Source: Brachionus rotundiformis (Eukaryota; Rotifera; Eurotatoria; Ploima; Brachionidae). Taken from it: DNA of 64,000 nucleotides. Positions 20,115 to 32,105 of the stretch are shown piece by piece. The notes under the pieces were generated by a model, which saw only the letters and a program-made list of their open reading frames with translations, was not told the DNA's origin and ran no database searches. The position numbers were made by a program, and so were the translations under genes. The DNA lies in contig JAESIW010000137.1 of NCBI GenBank assembly GCA_016802295.1, positions 5,334,146 through 5,398,145 of the forward strand, written 5' to 3'. Each line of letters opens with the position of its first letter. Positions within the stretch are counted from its first letter, which is position 1.

Positions 20115-23100
20115 ATTTAAATGATAAATAATTTATTTGCTTGTTGTTTGATTAATAAATTTTTTTCAATAAGCTTCTCATTTTTGGATTCAGATTTTAA
20201 CAATTTAAGAGAAGACTTTCAAAAAATTTAAGGTAATCATTTGAAAAAAATTGTTATGAGCCGAAAGCAAACAATGCTCTCTTAAAGAAAAATTATAAAT
20301 TTAAAATTTTTTCATTCCTTTAATTCTTAGAATGAAACTTATTATTTTTAGATGATTAAATTTATCTCCTCAGGCTTCGACAAAATATTTCGATTGCTTT
20401 CATTAGTTTTTTATATGAATCCGAACAGATTCTAAATCATTATGAATGTTTTTGCCTCATTTTAAAGAATCTAATCAAGCAAATATCTAATTAATATTAT
20501 TAATATTTCTTTAATTTTAGATCCCTAAAAACATTATTGTAATCTTACATATTAAAATCCAAAAAAGTATTTTAACGATTAAGAGTCTTGAGACTAGTTC
20601 AATGATGAATTATATTGAATTTCACTTACACTTTTATTTTGGTCCAGAAATAAAAGTATTTTTTTTAAAAGGTCAATTTTATTATTAGGTTATATAAATT
20701 ATTTGTTATCTAGTCTGTAGGAGTTTTCATTATTTGCTAGAATTTTAAAAACTAACGAAAACTGCATCGACCTAGTACCAAAAAAAAATTTTAAGTTGAC
20801 TAGTTTTGTCATTTAGTTTTTTTCCAATGGCTAAAAATGATAAAAGAAATAGCTTTGTGTTGAATTTATAATTTTTGCCATCGAAATGAATGAACCATTT
20901 AGACATTATCTTTCAAATTATGTTTACCAAGTTGGGTATACATTTAATTTTAGAAAATTAATTTAAATGAATAAAAGCTCAATGGAATCAGATTCTTTTG
21001 CGAAATAAATGCAACTAGAATCAATCTTTAGAAAATAATCATCACTTAAATACATATAAATATATATATATATTTTTTTTAAATTCAATAGTTTAAATTT
21101 TTTTATTTATGCATTTTAGCATAACAATTTGTTAAATGATAAATAATTTTTGTTTTTGTAGGAAAATCAAAAACGTGAATATTGTTTTATTTTAAAATAA
21201 ATTAAACAAATCATTCCAATAGATATGGATAAGAATTTTTTTTTCCTTTCCTCAAAATTAATCAAATTTCTCAGTGAGTAAATTTTTCGAGTGCATTTCA
21301 AATGTCTTATATTGACTAGTTTTTAATTAGGAAAAATTTATTCAACTGAAACTTCAGCATATGTCATTTATACAACGTGTTTATGGTCTGAAAATCAAAA
21401 TTGAGAAAATTATTTTGAAAGGTTTGAGAGTTAATAATAAAAAAAATAAATTTATTCAAATATTATACAAAAAGAATTTCTATAAGCAGGTTTTCTTTGT
21501 AACCCATTCCCATCAAGTTAGGTAACCAAGCTCTTAATACTTTGGATACAAGTTTCGTGAGAAAAACGAGTTTTGTAACTGTTATTATGAAATCATTAAA
21601 AAAATATATTTTTTAAATATACAAAATATTGTCTCTTTTTTTATATTAAGTGGTAAAATAAGTTAACTGTGAAATTACTTGCCCACACACAATTTTCAAT
21701 TACAGAATGTTGTCGTGGCAAAAATTAAATCCATTCGAGTGTTACAATGCATGCCAAAAACCGTAGACATGTTTGCGTAAGTGTAAGGTTAAAGACAAGC
21801 AAAGCTCGGGCTATAATTAATTAAAGTTTTGCTTAGATTCATTTAAAAAGAGATAATTAAAATTTAGAGTTTATTTTAAAATAAAAATTCGGTCACGAAA
21901 TGGATTATAATTTAGAGCAAAAAAAAATTTCTCTTTCTTATATATTAAAATTCTCTTTTCTGGACTTGGAGCCATTTAATGGTGTCAAAGCATGACCATA
22001 TCAATTGGCTAGACATTTTTTCCATGGTAATAATCTATCGACTTGTCAATAAGGATTTGTTTAGTTTTTTTCTCGTGGACTGTGAGCGGAAATTCAAAAA
22101 ATATTTAGGAATTTTTATGTTTTTAACATTTTGAAAATCAAAACTTGCATCAATCTACCAAATTCGATACTAAAGGGAAATAAATCCATGCCAAATTACA
22201 AAACAATTAGAAAGAATTCATATTGATTTATCTTTTTTCTTTAATAGCAAATTCCTATTACCAAAATCAATATGTAAGTTAGAGATGGCTCAAACCATCA
22301 TTATTAATTGTTTATAAAATTTAAAATATTTTGTTTATAATATTTTTTTCTTGTTCAATCTCAATCTCGTTTATATTTCAGTCATAAGTCGTTTTTTTCT
22401 TGCCAAAGCCTTTAATTTCTTTCAGGCAGCATTTCTTTTTTGGCCCGACCAAAGACCAGAATACCAGTCATAGTCCCTTTAAGCGGCCAGTTTGGTCAGT
22501 AAGTTGCTATGCACCGCTAATTTCTAAGTTAGACGAATAAAACTAACTCTTTTGTGTGCTTAATTTTCTGTAAAAAAATGGTTTAATTAGTCGAGTATTT
22601 GGAAACAAAAGACACCTGAAAAGCTAGGTGGTTAGATTCGGCATCAAGCATGCAGATTTGAACAAGATAAACGATTCTTTTTTTGATGATAACTTTTTTT
22701 TTCAAATTTGAATAGATCTTGTTCAAGTAGTGTTTACACTTGAATAGGTACACATTTGGCAAACATTCTCGTTGGTAGTATTTAAAACCGAGTTGGAAAG
22801 CAATTTTTTTTCCATGCAGCAAAAACACCCACGTACAGAAAAATAGATAATAATCGAGAGAATTTTAATTTTTTCCAAAATTTGTTTTTTAATCGTTTCT
22901 GGTTACGTAAGCTAGAAGTATAAACAGGCATTTATGGTATACGTATTGAGCATACCAATACTTATTGAGCAAATAAAAAGTTAGTTAACCAAATAAATCA
23001 ATCTAATTAAAATGCTTTATTATTTTGTTAAATCAATATAAATTGAGAAAATAAAATAATTTTTTTCAACACTTTAGATCTTAATAGAATAGAAAATTTA

Positions 23101-23129
23101 TATTTTAGCATTCCAGGACCGATTTTTTT
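20115..23129. other. Intergenic, 3 kb, with a possible unassigned exon
   Basis: Mostly AT-rich, with a (TA)n run at about 21059-21075. At 21706-21776 a short open stretch is bounded by TTACAG and GTAAGTG, as a real exon would be, and is less AT-rich; it could be a 5' exon of the kinase gene or chance. The segments around 21950-22110 and 22380-22840 are also less AT-rich and may be regulatory. No gene could be supported. Confidence 0.35.
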
Positions 23130-24157
23130 ATGATTTCGCGCAGAAAGCCATCTAATTACAAAATGTTCAATTACAACTTTAAATCGGTATAATTAATTTT
23201 AAAATAAATTTTTTTAAAAAAATATTTGTTCTTCTACTTTAGAATTCTCTTGAGGATCGAATTAATTCGAACAGCACACATGGCTCCTACGCGGACACAT
23301 ATTCATCTCTGGCTGTTCAGCCGTCAAACAAACCGACCTACAAATTGATAAAATCAATCGGTTTTGGAGGCTACGGTCGCGTCTACGAGGGTATTCGGTC
23401 TGATGACGGACTTCCAGTTATAATCAAGCTAATTCCCAAATCAGGCATTGTCAATTGGTCCAACAAACACTTTTCTTCAATGCACAATCCGTCCTCACGC
23501 AGCAACTCATACTTACCATTTGAAATAGAGTGTTTGATTAGGCTGCGCGATACGCCGGGAATAGTTAAGATCTATGACTATTTCGAGGAAACCACTTGTT
23601 TTGTGATAGTCATGGAAAAATTGAACAAGTGTATGACATTGTTCGATTTGGCAAATGGAAAGCCGTTTAGCTTTAGTCAGTCGATTCTCAAGCGGTTATT
23701 TATTCAGTTGATAAAGATTAACTTGTCCATATTTGCCAAAGGAATTGTGCATAGGGATATAAAGCCGGAGAATATTCTGGTCAATTTAGAGGATTATTCA
23801 ATTAAGATAATTGACTTTGGCTCAGCAGCCAATTTCCGCGGACGCAATGAGCCATTCAAAGAATTCCAAGGAACTTTAGAGTGCATGCCACCCGAGTGGA
23901 TTTTGTCCGGCTACTACGAGTCGGAGCCTGCCACTGCTTGGTCAATTGGAGTTACTTTCTACTTTGCCGTATTCGGCAAATATCCATTCCGGTCCAAATC
24001 TCAAATAATTAGTGGAAAGTTTCCGCTGCCTTACTCTAATGTTTCAAATGATTTACTGCAGTTTTTGGATAGCTGTTTCCAAATGAATGCTTCTAAAAGA
24101 TTTACGCTGCATCAATTGTTAAATTCTGCCTGGCTCAAACGCCATGATAAGCATTAA
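23130..24157 (+). CDS. PIM-like serine/threonine protein kinase
   Basis: Two exons, 23130-23186 and 23243-24157, 323 aa; the ATG at 23130 (MISRRKPSNYKMFNYNFK) adds an N-terminus in phase with the kinase exon. Kinase motifs in order: glycine loop IGFGGYGRVYEG, catalytic lysine in VIIKLIPK, FEIECLIRL (helix C Glu), hinge VIVMEKLNKC, catalytic loop VHRDIKPENIL, IIDFGSAANF (DFG), and MPPEWI, the PIM-family version of the APE motif, then the C-lobe WSIGVTFYFAVFGKYPF and a C-terminal RFTLHQLLNSAWL. All catalytic residues are present, so it should be active. PIM kinases are constitutively active, cytosolic/nuclear kinases; vertebrate counts do not tell which PIM this is. Base composition of this gene is clearly richer in GC than its flanks. 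Confidence 0.88.
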
Positions 24158-25853
24158 AAAAGGAGATTTTATTTTTATTTTTTATTTTTGATGCTCAAAT
24201 ATTAAAATTAAAATTTATCAATTTTAATCATTTTTATCAATTATAAAAACAACTCTTAAAAGAAGACATTTTTCTTTTGAAAAGAGTTTTTAGATTATTT
24301 TTTTCAAATTTTATGTAAATTTAACACAAAATACGGTTTTTTTTTAAACCAATATTTTGCATATCTAGTTTTCCGGTATTTTGATTGTATAACTTAGATA
24401 GTAATTCTTTTATGATATTTTGGTTAATTTTTAGGTCAGCACTCTTAAACTAAAAACATTTTTGTATAAATTTTAAATAAATTATTGGTAAAAAATCTTT
24501 TGTATGTTATTTGACCAAATTTTAACAGTGTTAATTCAAGCGTAACCAAATAATTAAAAACATCAATATATTTTTAATTATTATTTATTTTATACAGTCT
24601 TTAATATTATAACGATTAGATTCAAGTATTTTTTTAATTAATAGCTTCTTGTTAAATGTCTTGGTTTTTTTAAAACGAATTCAAGACTTGAATTTAATTT
24701 AAAATGACTCTTTTACTTAAAGTTTATTTATTTGCTAAAATAGAAAGACTTTTTAAAATTAGATTTTGTTATACAATATTTTAAATTTCTTGATTTTGTT
24801 TAGATTTTAAGCTATTTTTAATTATTCATTTAAAAAATTTAGAATTAAAAATAAAAATTGCAAAATCAATTGACTTGACAGTCTGAATAGAATTTTAGCT
24901 CGCTCAAATTTTAAAAAATATCTTACATATATTTACATTTAATTTTATTTTAATTAGATGCTTTTATAAGTTTGAATTAAAATATCATTTAAAGACTGTA
25001 TTCGTTTAAAAATTAAAAAAAGAGAAATCAACTAATAATATCATTAAAATTAATTAAATTTTGCAATTTTAAATAAAATAAATAAAAAAGGTTCTCCATT
25101 TAAGTTATATTAAAGTACAGTTTTTTTTTAAATCATTAATTTGATATATCTAATAATTTTTAAAAAACAAATTTGAATTAAAATTTACTGAAACAAACCC
25201 AAAAATTAACGACAGACAAGATTTTAAATGGACAATTTTTTTTAAGCTCCAATTTTTTATTTATTTAACCATAATTTGATTTAATAGAAATTGATCAAAC
25301 ATACTATCCATCAACTTTAATCATACCATCAAAGCACAATTGTTTTATTTTTTATTGAGATATTTTATATTGAGAATTGAATTTTTTTATCTAAAAAAAA
25401 TTTAGTAATCAGAATTCTTGATTTTTCTAATTCGATTTCACAATTTTAATATTTAAAAAACTAAATTAATTTAATATGCTTTCAATTTGATTTAATTTAG
25501 CAATTATTTTAATTTTTAAATATATTATAAATAAAAAAGATTTATTACACATTCTTTTTTTTAAAAGTTAAATTAACAATCTACTTAAATACAAAAAATA
25601 TCCTGTGGCTGAAAAAAATAACTTTTCAGAGCAACTTTAAAAAACTAGCTTTTTAATTTTTTAATAAGTGACTTTTTATTTTTTTTATTTTATAAAATGT
25701 TTCGTCATCATAATTTAGATTTTTCCTAATAATTTTTTTCATAAAAACGAATTTTAAGAATTAAAAATAATAAAAATGTTGTTTAATAAAATTTTTAATC
25801 AAAATAACAAAAACACATCAACATTTAATTAAAACATTTAAAACATATTGAAT
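24158..25853. other. Intergenic, AT-rich
   Basis: 1.7 kb of AT-rich DNA between convergent genes. No reading frame, RNA or repeat recognised. Confidence 0.4.
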
Positions 25854-26276
25854 TTATTTTCCAGCTCGAGTATACCAATATTTAGATGAAGGTTTTGTCC
25901 TCTTTGGCGTTTTATAGAAATACTTTAGATGACAATACAAACATTCATCAGAATCGACCAGACTTTGAAAACATTCGGAGCAAAATTCCATCTCAAAATA
26001 ATCATCTACATCTGTCAGACTTTTGCGAATTTTGTCCAAATAAAACTTTTCAACTTGTTTCTTTGGCATAGTGTCTCCATGCTTAAATTTTCGCTCAAAT
26101 AAAGCCAAATCTGATAATAACCTTGGCAAATTTTCTTTTGATAAATCACGATTTTCTGTAGATTTTTCCTCATCCAAGCCGAATTCAGCTGGTTGAAAGT
26201 TAGCTTCGTAACTCCATGTTCTACTCATTTGAATTAGAACCAATACACTTAAAATAACTATGTGGTACTTCATCAT
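25854..26276 (-). CDS. Small secreted protein with paired CxxC motifs
   Basis: Single-exon gene of 140 aa with two adjacent Met codons at the start and a signal peptide (about residues 1-22, MMKYHIVILSVLVLIQMSRT). The middle is acidic and polar. The C-terminal part carries FCSECFQSLVDSDECLYC, two C-x2-C pairs 11 residues apart, which could hold a metal or two disulfides, followed by a basic tail (KTPKRTKPSSK, with a KR). No family recognised. It may be a secreted signalling or structural protein; the dibasic site could allow processing. Confidence 0.6.
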   Translation of the reverse strand: MMKYHIVILSVLVLIQMSRTWSYEANFQPAEFGLDEEKSTENRDLSKENLPRLLSDLALFERKFKHGDTMPKKQVEKFYLDKIRKSLTDVDDYFEMEFCSECFQSLVDSDECLYCHLKYFYKTPKRTKPSSKYWYTRAGK

Positions 26277-28848
26277 AAAATTTTCCTTTAAATCTAAATA
26301 TTGGTATTTTCTTTATCTTGGTTGAAAGTTAGTAAATAGATTATTGCTAAACAGTTATATACAACTAAAACAAATTGGAAAAATATTTAATATGATTTAA
26401 GTTTGCCGATTATTGAGATTTAAATAAACTTAAAAAATAATTGAAAACGTTTGTCCCGATTACCAATTTAATCTTATAAACAGGATTATTGTAATTGGTA
26501 TTTTAAACACCAACTTTTAATTTAAAATGTCTCTAGAAAAAAATATTAATGTCTAAATTATCTGAGAAAATAATTAAAATAAGAGAAATTTAAAAATGAA
26601 CAAAAAGTATTAGTTCACTAATGATGATACAATTATGAGAGTAATTCCTTTTAAATATTTAAAAAAATCTATTCTAATAGCTGCCTTCAGCCATCCTCAA
26701 CATCCACATATTGACATAAATTAGAGATTGGTATAATCTATCTATGAAACAATAGGCGGTTCAATATTATACTAAATTAGTAATTAGTAAAAAACAATTT
26801 TAACAAAACTTAATCAATATTTTTAATCTATTTAGGGCTCAAAGGAACGGAAAGTTTTCGAGAAATTTTATTCAAAAGTATAATTGAAAAAATTGCTAAT
26901 TGATAATGATTAGTGATTATTTAAGAAACAAAAACATTGGATCATTCTTTTTTAATTAATATTAAATTATTAAAATAATAAATTGTCTTTTTAGATAAGA
27001 TCTGTAATTTTTTATTTAAAATTTATTTATAATCTAGCCAACTAATAATAGAGCAGAATATTAGTAAAAGACAGTTGAAATAGAGTTTTATTGTTATACC
27101 AAAAGATGATAGTAAAAAATTTTTAAATGTTTAAAAATTAAAAAATTGGAATTTTTGTCATGTATAACGTAAAAAAAATTTGTTTAATAATTACTCTCTT
27201 TAATTAAATGTTTCTACTGACTATGACTTAAAATCATCAAATTTAAGATATCCTAAATTCATTTTAAAAGATTGTCTTAATATTAAAATTTATTTAATAA
27301 TTTTATATAAATTTACATTGAGAGGTATCCGAGAAGCTAAAAATCTTTTGAAAGTTTACAAGTTTTAACCAGAACAAACTAAACACAACATGAAATTATA
27401 ATTATTAAAAACAATCAATTTAAAACGATAAAATCAAAATTAATTAAAAGCAATTGATATATTTAAAAAATGAATTTCGACCTTTGAATTAATATTACAA
27501 ACATTCTTCTAAATTATAAGTTAAAACAAGCAATTCGTCTGAGCTTGTTTATTAATTTGATTAAATAAAATGATAGATTCTAATCAAATTGAAAAAGCCG
27601 TGTTAAATTCCTTTTTATTATTAAACCAATAAAAAAATTAATTAAAAAAAATAAATTTATTGTTACTAAGATTATTTGTTTGTTGATTTTTTAAAGATGG
27701 ATTATAACAAATACTGTAAAATCTCGTTAAAATCTTGTAGGAATAAATAGTCGAATTTTGCTTCATAATACTGGGCCCTAAGTTGAAATCAATATCATCT
27801 AGTGAGATTAAAAGTGGAGTCTTGAGGCAAAAAAAAATAAATTTAAATAATATTATTAATAATTTTTCCATTAATTTTCTTATTGTAGCATATGACCGTG
27901 ACCCTCAAATTTCACTCATGTACATCTGTTGGAATACTTTGTTCTTCTTATAGGACTTTTTTTTCTGGACTTATGTTTCTAGATGGTAACTTGAAGTTTG
28001 AATCTTTGCTTTCTTCTCGACATTCATTCCAAGGCGTTCATTTACGCAATTTTAAAACCACCAAAGCAAGGGAAAAACTTAGCTCAGGCTTTTAGCTGCC
28101 ATATTAATGTTTATCTTCAATTCCCTTAAATTTTCTTGTATTGATTAGCTTATATTTTTTGATTGATTCAAAAACCATACCAGACCAAATTAAGTGAGTT
28201 TTAAATACTGATGACATCCATGTAATTGGAGATGGAATGGCTGTTTTTTTCACAGTTATTATCAAGTTATCAACATTAAAAGAAAAGGATGAATTTCATT
28301 ATTAATCTTACAAATTCCTTGCCATTTCTTTGGTAAAAAAAATTGGGAATATACATTATAAAAGGGAGAAAATTTAGATTTTTTAAGTAAAAATCGAAAA
28401 ATTTTGCATTACATGATTAAAGAATATTTGATTATTTTTAAATGATTATTTATATTTCTTGGACTTTTTATAAAATAAAATCTTCTGACAACAAACAAAC
28501 TATGATTGTATCCAAATTACTTACAAAAATGTTCTGATGTAATTTCCAATGGGTAACTCATTCTGAATTTTAAAAAGAGTTACAAAAGAGGAATTAATAT
28601 GATAGATGACAAAAGACTTTAGAACATAGGGGTTTATATATTGAATAATATGTTTATTACTAATTTATGAGATACTTTCTGTTTAAATTAAAAATATTCA
28701 AAAATTTAAATAATTTTTTTCTCATTCACTGTGATAGATGTATTAATGTTTAGAGGTTTGATAGTCAATTAAAAAGGATCAAGATATTACTAAATATATT
28801 TAATATAATTTTAATTTAACAAAAGCTATAATTTTATTTATAAAAAAT
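26277..28848. other. Intergenic with decayed coding-like fragments
   Basis: Mostly AT-rich. Between about 27640 and 28260 the minus strand shows short protein-like stretches in different frames (for example AIPSPITWMSSVFKTHLIW, then ECREESKDSNFKLPSRNIS, then SLDDIDFNLGPSIM) separated by stops, and the composition is less AT-rich. This looks like a decayed gene or transposon on the minus strand; I could not identify it. A plus-strand frame at 27892-28095 overlaps it and is probably a shadow. Confidence 0.35.
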
Positions 28849-29917
28849 TTATATGCTATAAGAAGACCGAATTATTAGGTCAAAATAAGCATCACTGATT
28901 ATTGTGCTTGACAAAATTTGATAAAATTCAATAAATCTATCTCGATCAATTGCGGACTTATGTTCTTTATTTCTGCTAAATTGGTTCAACCATATCATAG
29001 CACTCTTTTTAAAATGATAAAAATTAAATAAAATTTTAATTTTAATCAAAAAATGTAACTTGATTTATCCACTTTTCATTTATTTTCTTATTAGAACTAT
29101 TAATTAGCCAAAATTTTATATCCTCCAGATCGATTATATTATCTCGCGTTTTGCTATCTAATTTATCGAAAGCTATGTTCAAAAGATTAAGTCTTTTGGG
29201 GCACATAGGTAGCTGAAATCCTTTTACAAATTCACCTTGAAAGAAATTATGAAATTGTTTAAATAATTAATTTAACTATTAAATCATACAATAATCAATA
29301 AATCCATCGTGATTTAGGTCGAAATTCTTGAAAAGCTTACACAAAAGCTTGTCTTCTATTTGAACCTTATTTTTACTTTTTTGTGGTAGATTACAATTTC
29401 GCTTGTAGACGGTGATTTCTTCTGAATTTTCTACAGCTTCCTCATAATAAAATATATTATCAATTAAATTTCTAATCCCACGTAAAAATTCTCCTATGCT
29501 CAGTTTGTTATCAAAATCAGTGTCCATTGAGCGGAATATTTGAGCCACATACAGCTGAATGGACGAATAATAGCATCTTGAACAATTACTTGAAGAATTT
29601 TCGACTGGAAAAGTAGCAGAACGCGGAATATTCTGGAAAGATTCATAGTCTAAACGACATCCAAAATCTTGAAATTCTTTTTTGAGCAAAAAAAAATTGG
29701 TAAGATTGGTCAATAGATCAAATTGGTCAATCGAATCGGTTTTTTTAATTTTAAACATAGCCTCATCATAATTCATCGGCCATATATTTATATTCCAATT
29801 GGTACTGTCATAAAAATGCTGAATTAGAGGCGTATGATTAGCTATTGGCAATTTCAAAGCACTGTGGCTAAGGCGACGCTTCTGCATCAATTTTTTTAGG
29901 TTGAAGATAGTCAGCAT
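28849..29917 (-). CDS. Divergent calcyphosin-like EF-hand protein
   Basis: Three exons on the minus strand: 29290-29917, 29060-29235, 28849-29004; phases agree, 319 aa, starting MLTIFNLKKLMQKRRLSH (an upstream in-frame TTG is ignored). The N-terminal about 115 residues are an extension absent from ordinary calcyphosin (189 aa). EF-hand loops: DTDFDNKLSIGEF and, across the first splice junction, DLNHDGFIDYCEF, which restores the Glu at loop position 12. The third EF region (DKLDSKTRDNIIDLEDI) is degenerate. The C-terminus, FIEFYQILSSTIISDAYFDLIIR, aligns with the YYAGVSASIDTDIYFDCMMR end of the gene at 5128-5747, which supports common ancestry. Probably a Ca2+-binding protein with at least two working sites; function unknown. 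Confidence 0.8.
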
Positions 29918-32105
29918 GACAAAGCTTGGCAATTTTTATTCTAGTCTTAAACTATTGAATAGATTGAAAAATCGATTTCATTTGATTACAATAAATTAAC
30001 GATCTAAATCAAAATATTTAAATTAGATTATCATTTATTAATTTCTAAAATTTCATTTCCTTTTTATGACTTTTTCAAGGATATCTCTTGTTGGAAATTA
30101 TTTTTGGTATGTATTTTTTATTTAATTAAAAAAAATGAGTTATTTAAATTAGATTCTTATAACGATTTAATGGAAACTTAATCAATTTTTAGAAAATCAA
30201 TTTTGCTCATGAAATCACATAATTTGAAGAATTATTCAGATGGTTTGATATTTTGAAAATAATCTCTTACCGTTTTATTGGCAATAAATTCATTTGATAT
30301 GATTTTTCAAACTTAAAAAATTGGTCTCATCAACAAGATAAAATTTTATAATTTTTGATCAAAAAAAATGAATTTTTTTTAAAAACAAATTAAATAATTT
30401 TATGGTAATTAATTCATTTTTTTATTTATCTAAATTGTGAAAAAATACCGATTCCTTCATCAAAAGGATGTTATTTTATGTACTTAGTCTAAATTTAGCA
30501 TAAAAAATGTGATAAAAACACAATCAAAGGTGCTGGAAATAAAATTTTATAATTATCATGAGAAAAAAAGAATTCCTATTAAATTCTAAAATTCAGAATT
30601 TAAAAAATCTTGAAATAAAAAATGTGATAATTACATTCCTTCTCAAGTTTTCTAAATATTTAATCTCTCATAAATTTTTTTAATTTTCTTTCCTTAATTT
30701 GATCTTTTATGCCACTTTTGAATTCTTCTTATAAATATTTTAACAAAGAATTAAGAATTAATGTTTAAGAATAGGTTTATGATAGCCTTGCATATCATTC
30801 ATATTTTGATTCTAGTTCCTGTAATACACGAAAATCTTATAGAAAAATAAAATAAATTAATGAAGAAACATGATTATCTTCAAATTATTGATTTGAATCT
30901 TTACCAGAAAAATTTTATATAAAAGATAAATTTTAAAATTGACATTTTCTATTCAATTAATTTTGCATGCGCGAGTAAATCAATTTAATTTTACTTTAAT
31001 TTCGACAGAAATGGCTATGTCAAAGAATATCACTTAAAAATTTATAATAATTTTTCTTTTCGAAAAATTAGAAAATAAATCATGTAAATTATCATTTATG
31101 ACTTATATTTTACCAATTTTAAAATGTTTAGATAAATAAACCATTAATTTTAGGAATATTTAAATTTAAATTGCATCATATAAAATCAATTTAAAGCAGT
31201 CAGATAATTTATAGTCTAAGTGGAATATTGATTATTTTTTAGAAATTTTAAATATAGAAATATTATTTAATTTCATATTTTATAATAAATGTCCGTTAAT
31301 TAATCATTAATATAGAGTGATATTTTGATTTTGGTTTATTAGAAAATTGACTAAATTTCACTTATTTTAAAAACTAGAGCTAAATATTAAATTACTTTTA
31401 ATTTATATGCAATGAAATAAGATTAACTTGGAAGGAAATTTGATTAAGAATTTTCTTCGTGTTGACTAATTTATTGATAAAATCTATCAGTTTTTTTTAT
31501 TTATTATAAAAAAATATGAGAATTTCCAAAGACTTCGTCTTTTGGTAAACTAAACTTAAATCTTTAATTTTGGCTGGTAGCTGAACAAAAGTATTTTTAT
31601 AAATAATATGACGGACATGCTTATAAATATTAATTATTTGTTGATGCATTTTTCTATTAAAATCTTGTTTATATATTTGAATGTATTATCTTTTTTTTGA
31701 CTTTAAGACTTTGTACAACACTGCTTCAAATTACTGAATAGGTTGTACCATCTTAAATAATCTTTATGATAGGCAGATCCAGTAAATTTACAGCAAAAGA
31801 AAACTTCTATTGCAGTTAGTATTTTTTAGCGCCAATTCTGACAATCTATATTTACTAATATATATTTGGAAAAAATCTTGATGAAGAACAGTGTCCTCTT
31901 AGTTAGTCGAATTGGTAAATTATGACAAAAGTAACAAAATTGAGAAAAAAAATGGCCAATTTGTACAAATTTTAGAAAAATTTATTTTAAAAAATTAGAA
32001 TTTTTTGTTTAGTTAATACATTAAGATTTTAATTTATTTTTTTTAAATTGAATGTACACTTTTCCTAATTTTTTTTTAATAAGGTAAAAAGATTAAAAAC
32101 AAATC
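29918..32105. other. Intergenic, AT-rich
   Basis: 2.2 kb of AT-rich DNA between two minus-strand EF-hand genes. No supported features. Confidence 0.4.

Noticed and set aside
22583..22828. Minus-strand frame of 81 codons
   Set aside because: No recognisable motifs or supporting splice or start context; left as intergenic.
27892..28095. Plus-strand frame of 67 codons
   Set aside because: Overlaps protein-like fragments on the minus strand that look more natural; no family match.
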